From the NCBI GenBank assembly GCA_045593785.1, contig JAZNXH010000094.1, positions 1 through 45,647 on the forward strand: 45,647 bases of DNA, given 5' to 3'. Shown piece by piece: positions 17,700 through 23,455 of the stretch. Every line of letters begins with the position of its first letter. Positions within the stretch are counted from its first letter, which is position 1. The notes under the pieces were generated by a model. The model saw only the letters and a program-made list of their open reading frames with translations, was not told the origin of the DNA and searched no databases. This DNA comes from SZUA-448 sp045593785 (GTDB lineage Bacteria > Bacillota > Clostridia > Lachnospirales > Lachnospiraceae). A program made the position numbers and the translations under genes.

Positions 17700-18434
17700 T
17701 CACAAGATCGCCCGATGAATCCCTTCATGCTCCCCACAATAATTCAGCTTCCCCCTATACAGAGATTCGTGCTTTAAGATGTTCTGGATCATCGGGATCG
17801 TAAAACATTCCCCACGCTGCGGCTTATACTCACCGTCCAGGTTCAACTTCTCCGCTATCTCCTTTAACTTCAAGCCGTCATTCCGAAGCCGGAACACCAA
17901 CCTGACACACTCTGCTGCCTTTTCATCTACCTCTAACCGCTTATCCGTCACATAATACCCAAAAGGCGGGCGACCACCTGCATAGCCCCCTGCTTTCGCT
18001 TTCACCTTCCGGCCCGCAGATGTTCTTCTCGTAATGTTATCTCTCTCCATTTCCGCTACACACAATGTGAACGCTTCCAGGAATCTCGCCATCATCCCGA
18101 ACTCTCCAAAATCCTCTGCTACCGAAATCAGCTCGATCCCCTTCTTCTTCAACATCATCTTGAAGTAATAATACACGTTTATGTCACGAGCAATTCGATC
18201 GTTCTTTGCCACTACTACTGCATCAATCCCATCAAACTCTCCGTTCAATAAACGATCAAACTCCGGTCGCTCTTCCTTTACCCCGGACACTCCCCGCTCA
18301 ATCAGCATACCCACGATCTCCATTTCATGTTTCGAGCAATATACACGAATGTCCCTTTCCTGGGCTTCTAATCCGTACTTATCTACCTGTCCTTCCGTAG
18401 ATACTCTCAAATACACCATCACTCGTTTTGCCAT
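17700..18434 (-). CDS. Serine recombinase, short form
   Basis: A 244-residue serine recombinase from ATG 18434 (AAAGGTGG upstream). The catalytic domain is complete: YLRVSTEGQ with Ser12 and Arg10, and KNDRIARD with Asp79, Arg80 and Arg83. Residues 160-240 match the Recombinase DNA-binding domain (GGRPPFGYYV, then LKLKEIAEKLN). The long zinc-ribbon and coiled-coil region of large serine integrases (usually 450-600 residues) is missing, so it may be a compact integrase or a resolvase/invertase. It is the only integration candidate in the window, implying a temperate phage. Its promoter carries the shared palindrome. Confidence 0.85.
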   Translation of the reverse strand: MAKRVMVYLRVSTEGQVDKYGLEAQERDIRVYCSKHEMEIVGMLIERGVSGVKEERPEFDRLLNGEFDGIDAVVVAKNDRIARDINVYYYFKMMLKKKGIELISVAEDFGEFGMMARFLEAFTLCVAEMERDNITRRTSAGRKVKAKAGGYAGGRPPFGYYVTDKRLEVDEKAAECVRLVFRLRNDGLKLKEIAEKLNLDGEYKPQRGECFTIPMIQNILKHESLYRGKLNYCGEHEGIHRAIL

Positions 18435-18465
18435 CTTCATTACCACCTTTCGTCTGGATCGTCTT

Positions 18466-18509
18466 GTTGGTCAACTGTTGGTCAACTGGTAGTCAACTGT
18501 TGGTCAACT
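18466..18509. repeat. Four tandem 11-bp repeats in the recombinase leader
   Basis: GTTGGTCAACT is repeated at 18466, 18477 and 18499, with a variant GGTAGTCAACT at 18488. Each unit contains an imperfect palindrome GTTG-GT-CAAC, and the 11-bp period places all units on one face of the helix. They lie in the 5 prime leader of the recombinase mRNA, downstream of its promoter, and could bind a regulator or the recombinase. Confidence 0.85.
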
Positions 18510-18524
18510 TTGGTTGTTGATGTT

Positions 18525-18553
18525 ATTTTATAGCAATTATGATTACTTTGCAA
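18525..18553 (-). promoter_or_regulatory. Recombinase promoter with embedded palindromic operator
   Basis: Minus-strand TTGCAA (18553-18548), 17-base spacer, TAAAAT (18530-18525). The spacer is filled by AGTAATCATAATTGCT (18547-18532), a member of the AGTAAYNNNNRTTRCT palindrome family found in five other promoters here. Binding there would cover both boxes and block polymerase, so repression is the natural reading. Confidence 0.68.
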
Positions 18554-18771
18554 GGGGTTGAATATAAATAATTCGATTTTTAAGCCCGAAAAATTTTCGG
18601 GGGTTACTTTTATACTTTTCATAACTCTATATCCCCCGCCGGGACAAGGTTTTGACGTTCTTTGATTTTGACATTCTTTGATTTTGGAGCTTCTGAAAAG
18701 GCGGTTGATGAGTTCCAGGATTTCATATTTCATACCCCTTGTTTTCTCGTAATATTACAATTTTATGAATA
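18554..18771. other. Gene-poor region upstream of recombinase, possible attachment-site area
   Basis: No convincing gene. It holds an inverted repeat CCCGAAAA-A-TTTTCGGG (18584-18600) and two tandem copies of a 16-bp unit TTTTGACRTTCTTTGA (18650-18681). A minus frame running through here (18733-18482) crosses the promoter and the 11-bp repeats and has a poorly spaced ribosome binding site, so it is not called. A phage attachment site commonly lies beside the recombinase gene; the hairpin is one candidate but the core cannot be named from this sequence alone. Confidence 0.4.
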
Positions 18772-18885
18772 ATCAAGATTTTTCATAACAAACACTTGAA
18801 AGTAACTTTTGTTAGTATATAATGATTATAGAATCAATCACGCTTCATAAGCCTTGCATCTGCAAGCAGAAAGGACAAAACAATG
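18772..18885 (+). repeat. Promoter-leader cassette, copy 1
   Basis: A 114-base segment that recurs almost identically at 19801-19915. It contains a promoter, an AGTAAC palindrome, a leader with TCAATCAC, a small hairpin and the ribosome binding site and start codon of the following gene. The copies differ at about ten positions and by one base in the hairpin loop. Confidence 0.9.
18796..18823 (+). promoter_or_regulatory. Promoter 1 of the plus-strand island with operator
   Basis: TTGAAA (18796-18801), 16-base spacer, TATAAT (18818-18823). The palindrome AGTAACTTTTGTTAGT (18801-18816) fills the spacer. Downstream the leader carries TAGAATCAATCAC and a hairpin CTTGCA-TC-TGCAAG (18853-18866), then AAAGGA and the ATG at 18883. 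Confidence 0.78.
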
Positions 18886-19317
18886 TTGAAAACAAATTCA
18901 AAAGAAATTAAGAATAGAATAATGGCTATTATTCGAGAAGATCGTGATTATATCATAGCGAATTATAGCGGCTGCGAAGTTGTAAAAAAATTCGAACCTT
19001 TGAATGTACAACTCGAAAACGATAATTCTTTATGCGCTTGTATCTGGGAAATTTTCAAGGCTGAAAAGTATTATTCAAACGAATACATGAAAGCACGTTC
19101 TTTCAGTTTCTTCAAAGTGTTTGAAGATTGGGCTAGTGGTTTAGCTTTAGGCGGTTTGTTCGATTACTATTACAATGTTTCAGCGGTTGAAATTCTGGGA
19201 AACATTCTTGAACAAACAGAAGAAGAAAGAAAAAAGTACACAGAATCAGAAGCCGAAAAACTTCTAACAAAACTTATTTACAGAGAAGTTTTCAACCGTT
19301 CTAGTTATTCGTTATAA
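18883..19317 (+). CDS. Unknown protein, first gene of AT-rich island
   Basis: A 144-residue protein not recognised. Helical and charged; starts MLKTNSKEIKNRIMAIIRED, has an aromatic central segment (EDWASGLALGGLFDYYYNVSAVE) and a Lys/Glu-rich C-terminal helix. AAAGGA precedes the ATG. Base composition is clearly more AT-rich than the late genes. With its neighbours it forms an operon of unknown small genes on the strand opposite to most of the genome, typical of accessory (moron-like) cargo such as anti-defence genes; that role is inference. Confidence 0.7.
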   Translation: MLKTNSKEIKNRIMAIIREDRDYIIANYSGCEVVKKFEPLNVQLENDNSLCACIWEIFKAEKYYSNEYMKARSFSFFKVFEDWASGLALGGLFDYYYNVSAVEILGNILEQTEEERKKYTESEAEKLLTKLIYREVFNRSSYSL

Positions 19318-19331
19318 GGGGGGGTGTAAAC

Positions 19332-19565
19332 ATGGCTAATAGCATTTTTACAGATTTACTTTCTGACCTTGTAAAGGTTTCTATCATGGTGGATGAAGCA
19401 CTCTACCACAAAGCCGGGCTAGAAGCCCAAAAGATACAAACACACTGCATCAGGTGCTACAATATCGGATATATAAACCACGAAGAATACATTCACGTCT
19501 GGCACTTAGCCAACGAACTTTTGAACACTTGCAGAAAGTGCACCGACAATTGGAGAAAGGCTTGA
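19332..19565 (+). CDS. Unknown small protein
   Basis: A 77-residue, helical protein with three His and four Cys scattered (HCIRCYN, CRKCTDNW), so metal binding is possible. GGGGGGTG lies five bases before the ATG. Follows the first island gene by 14 bases. Not recognised. Confidence 0.62.
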   Translation: MANSIFTDLLSDLVKVSIMVDEALYHKAGLEAQKIQTHCIRCYNIGYINHEEYIHVWHLANELLNTCRKCTDNWRKA

Positions 19566-19569
19566 TAAT

Positions 19570-19788
19570 ATGGCAAACACAGATTTTTACCTCAATAATT
19601 ATCGTTATTTCGTTGCGAACGTATGCGGGCGAATTTTAATCGGTTTTGATACTGTTTCGGAATGTCGGGATTATATCAAATACTTGATAAACACCGACAT
19701 CAAAGAAATTGGCGGTTGTGCAATCGCTGATTATTACGGAATTTACTTTAACAAGGGCGGGCATTTAGGAAAGAAAGTTAGGAGATGA
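19570..19788 (+). CDS. Unknown small protein
   Basis: A 72-residue alpha-beta protein beginning MANTDFYLNNYRYFVANVCGR, with a basic end GGHLGKKVRR. AAAGG precedes the start by nine bases, and the gene follows the previous stop by four bases. Not recognised. Confidence 0.6.
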   Translation: MANTDFYLNNYRYFVANVCGRILIGFDTVSECRDYIKYLINTDIKEIGGCAIADYYGIYFNKGGHLGKKVRR

Positions 19789-19793
19789 AAACA

Positions 19794-19817
19794 ATGAAAG
19801 ATCATGATCTTTCATAA
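19794..19817 (+). other. Seven-codon frame and 22-bp palindrome at the cassette junction
   Basis: An ATG with AGGAG nine bases upstream opens the frame MKDHDLS and stops at once. Its first codons match the start of the gene at 20565 (MKDHEYY), with 17 identical bases around the ATG. The same bases form a perfect 22-bp palindrome (19794-19815) centred on ATCATGAT. It looks like a scar where the second promoter-leader copy joined the start of a gene. Confidence 0.5.
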
Positions 19818-19915
19818 CGAACACTTGAAAGTAACTTTTGTTAGTATATAATGATTATAGAATCAATCACACTTTAGAAGCCTTGCATCATGCAAGCAGA
19901 AAGGACAAAACAATG
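19801..19915 (+). repeat. Promoter-leader cassette, copy 2
   Basis: Second copy of the 114-base segment at 18772-18885, one base longer. The extra base sits in the hairpin, which remains perfectly paired (CTTGCAT-C-ATGCAAG, 19882-19896), suggesting the hairpin matters. Confidence 0.9.
19825..19852 (+). promoter_or_regulatory. Promoter 2 of the plus-strand island with operator
   Basis: TTGAAA (19825-19830), 16-base spacer, TATAAT (19847-19852), with AGTAACTTTTGTTAGT at 19830-19845. Same architecture as promoter 1; it drives the second half of the island. Confidence 0.78.
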
Positions 19916-20155
19916 AGAGAGATCAAAATGACAGTTTATGAAAAAGAAGGTAGAAAGTACAACGCTAACAGATATTGCGTTGACAGAGAAGCGGTTTATT
20001 CCGCACTTGCGTCAGACCTTATCAACAAAAAGATTCTGAAAGCATCCTATATTTCCAGAATCATTAGATTTTCGAATTATGACGGAACGCAGACAGTAAA
20101 AGTATTCTATGACAATGGCGTTATGTGTGAATACATTGTAGAGAATAACATTTAA
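19913..20155 (+). CDS. Unknown small protein behind promoter 2
   Basis: An 80-residue protein starting MREIKMTVYEKEGRKYNANR; the ATG at 19913 has AAAGGA upstream and lies at the same place in the cassette as the first island gene. The open frame extends upstream across the promoter, but that part is not coding. Basic N-terminus, aromatic C-terminus, no known motif. Confidence 0.65.
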   Translation: MREIKMTVYEKEGRKYNANRYCVDREAVYSALASDLINKKILKASYISRIIRFSNYDGTQTVKVFYDNGVMCEYIVENNI

Positions 20156-20171
20156 GAAAGGGGTCAAAACT

Positions 20172-20546
20172 ATGAAAAACATTTGTAAAAACTTCGAGAT
20201 CAAAAAGGCTTATCCACTTTCCGGCGGTTGGATTTCTTCGAGAAACTTCTGGAATAACAAAGCAGCAATCATCGAGTGCAAAGGTGGATATGTAGCACTA
20301 CAGAGTTATTCAACAATCGTATGTGTTCTCTATCGTGGGAAACTGTATAGAACATGGGGCGGTTATTCTTCCACCACTTCGAACCATATTCATAGATTCT
20401 GTTCTATGAACGGCTTGAAAGGAATAGGGAAAAAGGAATGGGAAAACATGGAAGTTTTTAACACTTCCATCGAACCATTAAAAACAAAATTCAAATGTGG
20501 TTATAATTACCGTTATTACGATTCTTTTGCGATTCTTTACGAGTGA
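20172..20546 (+). CDS. Unknown protein of the AT-rich island
   Basis: A 124-residue protein rich in Gly, Tyr and Trp (GGWISSRNFWNNK, RTWGGYSSTTSNH), probably a small beta-rich fold. AAAGGGG precedes the ATG. Not recognised with confidence; it resembles uncharacterised phage proteins that handle short aromatic repeats, but no family can be named. Confidence 0.65.
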   Translation: MKNICKNFEIKKAYPLSGGWISSRNFWNNKAAIIECKGGYVALQSYSTIVCVLYRGKLYRTWGGYSSTTSNHIHRFCSMNGLKGIGKKEWENMEVFNTSIEPLKTKFKCGYNYRYYDSFAILYE

Positions 20547-20564
20547 TAGAAAGGGGTGTACACA

Positions 20565-20894
20565 ATGAAAGATCATGAGTATTACAAGTTTCAGAACACA
20601 CTTTTTCTCGAATATTATGAACGAGTTAGCAACTGGCAAACAGTAAAACTTGCACCTAGTGGAGAAGCATTTATCAGAATCAACGGAAAAATTCACACAT
20701 TTACTGAATTTGCTCTTTTTGGTTCTCCGTGGTTAGGTGGTGAACCGTTCGAGATAAAGACAGAAAACGGCAAAACGGCTACAATTTGCGCAATGCAGCA
20801 AGACGGTTATCCACACCCATATTTTTTGGAAGTTGACGAACAGAACGAACGTGCAAGAGCTTTTCAACTTTACAAGTGTGAAAGAACTTATTAA
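20565..20894 (+). CDS. Unknown protein of the AT-rich island
   Basis: A 109-residue protein from ATG 20565 (AAAGGGG eight bases upstream), beginning MKDHEYYKF. Beta-rich centre (GEAFIRINGKIHTFTEFALFG), acidic C-terminal helix. The start region is echoed at 19794. Not recognised. Confidence 0.64.
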   Translation: MKDHEYYKFQNTLFLEYYERVSNWQTVKLAPSGEAFIRINGKIHTFTEFALFGSPWLGGEPFEIKTENGKTATICAMQQDGYPHPYFLEVDEQNERARAFQLYKCERTY

Positions 20895-20913
20895 AAGAAA
20901 GGACGTGGACAAA

Positions 20914-21558
20914 ATGACAACTTACATTATCAAATACGAAAATCCATCTTGTGACAATTTTGGTTTTGAGCAATTCAAAGAACAGTATGGCAATTACTTC
21001 GTAACAATCGGAGACAATCGCTATACAATCCAGACCGACAATGAAGAACTTGAAAATATGCTTACGGTTTATGATTGTATCGAGTGGTTTAATTATCCTA
21101 ACAACATTGAACAAATAATGGTTGATATGTGTATCAAGGTAAACGCAAACCGTTTTGCTTTTGCACAATGCCTTAACACAGCATATTGCAGACGAGAAGC
21201 ACTTGCTAACATAGCAACTTTAAAAACCGGTCACAAATGGAATCACACTGTCATCCGTGGAAGTTCTCAAAGTGAATGGTGTGGTATCATCTATCAAGAA
21301 GACAAGATGACACAAGAGCTTTTGGAAATGCTTTCAGATTTTTTCTTTGATGAAGTAATCGAAGTTGGTGTCATTCAAGATACAAACAAAGATGTTTCAG
21401 AGATTTCATGCGATGACATTGACTATCTGGAACAAATTCCAATATGCAAAGCAGCCAACAATGAATCAATCAAAGAATATCTCGGAGAAATCGGAAACGT
21501 TACATTCTTGAAAGAGAAAGAAAGAACTGTTACATACTATGAGAAAGAGGTGATCTAA
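20914..21558 (+). CDS. Unknown protein, longest in the AT-rich island
   Basis: A 214-residue acidic protein from ATG 20914, 19 bases after the previous stop and preceded by AAAGGACG. Mixed alpha-beta; a Cys/Trp-containing middle (NHTVIRGSSQSEWCGIIY) and an Asp/Glu-rich C-terminal third. The strong negative charge is a trait of DNA mimics and some anti-defence proteins, but no specific family is recognisable. Confidence 0.66.
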   Translation: MTTYIIKYENPSCDNFGFEQFKEQYGNYFVTIGDNRYTIQTDNEELENMLTVYDCIEWFNYPNNIEQIMVDMCIKVNANRFAFAQCLNTAYCRREALANIATLKTGHKWNHTVIRGSSQSEWCGIIYQEDKMTQELLEMLSDFFFDEVIEVGVIQDTNKDVSEISCDDIDYLEQIPICKAANNESIKEYLGEIGNVTFLKEKERTVTYYEKEVI

Positions 21559-21559
21559 C

Positions 21560-21625
21560 ATGTTATTGATAATGCTTTTTATAACATGTGCGGTTTTCTG
21601 GGAATGGATAAAAACATATAAATGA
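21560..21625 (+). CDS. 21-residue membrane peptide
   Basis: ATG one base after the previous stop, with AGAGGTG ten bases upstream. The peptide MLLIMLFITCAVFWEWIKTY plus Lys is almost wholly one hydrophobic helix with a basic end. It is the last frame before the terminators. Small but well placed; could be chance. Confidence 0.4.
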   Translation: MLLIMLFITCAVFWEWIKTYK

Positions 21626-21629
21626 CAGT

Positions 21630-21653
21630 GAGGGGCAGCAGCCCCTCTTTTTT
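21630..21653 (+). terminator. Intrinsic terminator of the plus-strand island
   Basis: GAGGGGC-AGCA-GCCCCTC hairpin followed by TTTTTT. Textbook rho-independent terminator. Confidence 0.92.
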
Positions 21654-21667
21654 ATTGTCATAATTCA

Positions 21668-21694
21668 GACGGTCATTTTTGACCGTCTTTTTTT
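21668..21694 (+). terminator. Second intrinsic terminator
   Basis: GACGGTCA-TTTT-TGACCGTC hairpin followed by seven T. With the first it insulates the island. Read from the minus side the same hairpin lacks a comparable T run. Confidence 0.9.
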
Positions 21695-22067
21695 GTGGAA
21701 GATTAAAGCTACATTTTGCACAACCGTTTAAATTGCCGTTTAAACGCTTTGCACTATTTAAACGTATCCGTATATTGCTTTTCGCTTGCAACCGTTTTTA
21801 GGGGTATCCTGGAACGTTCTGCGGATATGCTTGCATCCTGGATAATCCCCGGAACCCCTGGAACCACGAAAACGCAAGGCGAAACGTTTCGACCCTGGAT
21901 TGACCACTTTAACGCTTTAACGTGCTAAAGTGTTTCGGTCTGGTTTGATGTATAAAAATTTTTCGCAAATTTTGAGGGTAGTAATCTAAAACCGTTTGAT
22001 AGTCGTAAAATATTCGCAAAAATTATAACAATCTTCCGGAAAGTCGAAACGAATCGCCCAAAGTCGC
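21695..22067. other. Non-coding region next to small terminase, candidate packaging site
   Basis: No gene seen. It contains three TTTAAAC/GTTTAAA-type elements (21726-21762), several CCTGG-containing 6-mers between 21807 and 21897, a 12-bp palindrome CGAAACGTTTCG around 21880-21891, and an inverted repeat CACTTTA...TAAAGTG near 21905-21932. The small terminase gene ends right beside it, so a pac or cos site here is plausible but unproven. Confidence 0.4.
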
Positions 22068-22652
22068 TTATTCCAAGTCGGAAAGTTCCTCGGCATATTT
22101 CTTCGCAAGCTGCTCGGAGTTGGTAGTGACCTGGGTGACGGAGTATTTTCGTTCCACCACGTCTTTATAGTCGCCATTATTCTTGAGCAAGAAAGTCGCA
22201 GCAGACGGATGGAGAACGTTGGATTCCATGAAACCCTCGATCATGGAGATATAGTTTTCTCGCACGAACACGAAGAGTTCCAGAACATCGTCCGGAAGGA
22301 TCACAGTTTCCTTGCCTGGTCTGACTACTTCGCCGGAATCGCAGGCTTCCAGGAAAGCCTTTCTGGTAAGGCCCAGAGAAAGGCAGATACCGGAGATAGT
22401 TGGTCTGGTGTTTTTCTCGGCAGAAATCTCGAAGTAACGGTTAAGGGCGATCATGCAATCGTCACGGTTAGTGAGTTCCGGCTTTTCGAACCTAAAGAGA
22501 TTGATGTTGGTGGCTATGATAGCGTTCGCCGTGTTGACCTGTTCGGATCGGGAGCTATCTTTAGTGAGATAGATTTCAGCGAGTTTACCGAAGCCTTTAA
22601 CGGAAAGGCTTGTCTGTTCGTAATTCTCAATACTAGGTATGATCTCAGCCAC
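22068..22652 (-). CDS. terS: Probable terminase small subunit
   Basis: A 194-residue protein with an HTH-like centre (PTISGICLSLGLTRKAFLEA, residues about 83-102), a helical oligomerisation segment, and the sequence ATFLLKNNGDYKDVVERK near residue 155, close to the F-LKNN-DWKDK element of Bacillota small terminases. The start is GTG: AAAGGAG sits six bases upstream, while an ATG a few bases before it is in another frame. Binds the packaging site and feeds DNA to the large subunit. The 6-kb gap between the two subunits is unusual. Confidence 0.68.
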   Translation of the reverse strand: MAEIIPSIENYEQTSLSVKGFGKLAEIYLTKDSSRSEQVNTANAIIATNINLFRFEKPELTNRDDCMIALNRYFEISAEKNTRPTISGICLSLGLTRKAFLEACDSGEVVRPGKETVILPDDVLELFVFVRENYISMIEGFMESNVLHPSAATFLLKNNGDYKDVVERKYSVTQVTTNSEQLAKKYAEELSDLE

Positions 22653-23455
22653 CCCATGCTCCTTTCTGGAAATTCACCTACCCCTACCCGGTGGTTGTTG
22701 TGCTTGCCCTTTGGTTATTTAATAATACCGGGCAGGTATTGGTGAACCGTTACCATGAGTATAGCAGATTGTTGGAAGAAATCAAGTCTGGTGAGGGATA
22801 GGTGTTTGTGAGAGTACCCCCTGCAACTTTGTTGGAGTGCTAAAGGGGGTACCGGGTGGATGGGAAAGTCTTGCCGACACCAACTGCGAGTGGTTGTCTT
22901 TCGGTCGACAACGGAAACAGATTGAGATTTTGGGATAACTTTTGTTTCTTGTCACGTTGTCGGAAAAAGGGGGGCTACCTTTCTTTATATATACGTATAT
23001 TCTTTTATACTATATTACTAACTTAATATATAGTGACAAATGACAAATAATATAATAAAAGAAAGACGTCTCTAGGGTTTGCGGATTTGTCGGGAAAGTC
23101 AATTTTCCGACAGTTCTGACTTAAAAAGCAGTAAAAAGACAATTAATAAAATACTCAATGCAATAAATTCGACATTCGTTTTAGTAATAAAAATTACTGC
23201 ATAGTAACAAAAAATACTACTAAAAATTCACAAAAATCGACCAAAAATCTTAAATTTCCAAAATACACATTTTTCTAAAAAGACGTGACAACATGACAAA
23301 TAACAACCAGCACCCAAGTAATACCAGCCATTTCAGAACAATACATACATTCGACAACTATATGACAATATCTGACAATCAAAAATAGAAACATACTTTA
23401 CTATAAAAAGCATCTGTGCTATCCTAAAACCATCAATCACGAAAGGAGAAACTAT
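22653..23455. other. AT-rich non-coding region, candidate replication origin
   Basis: About 800 bases without a credible gene, between divergent small terminase and SF3 helicase genes. It contains hairpins GTACCCCCT/AGGGGGTAC (22814-22852) and TGTCGGGAAA/TTTTCCGACA (23088-23112), another TTGTC/GACAA pair near 22895-22913, an AT-only inverted repeat near 23010-23035, and repeated TGACAA elements near 23033-23047, 23285-23300 and 23351-23378. Two copies of the early-promoter palindrome lie at 23183-23218. The mix of a GC hairpin, an AT-rich stretch and short repeats beside a replicative helicase gene is what an origin looks like. Confidence 0.5.
23183..23218. promoter_or_regulatory. Two tandem copies of the early palindrome
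   Basis: AGTAATAAAAATTACT (23183-23198) is a perfect match to the palindrome; AGTAACAAAAAATACT (23203-23218) has a good left half. They are spaced 20 bases apart, about two helical turns. No consensus promoter surrounds them, so they may control origin activity or the helicase gene 240 bases downstream. Confidence 0.55.

Noticed and set aside
18482..18733. 83-codon minus frame upstream of the recombinase
   Set aside because: It runs through the recombinase promoter, the operator and the 11-bp repeats, and its GGGG is only one base from the ATG.
22209..22745. 178-codon plus frame opposite the small terminase gene
   Set aside because: Shadow; the minus frame has an HTH, the LKNN element and an AAAGGAG-GTG start.
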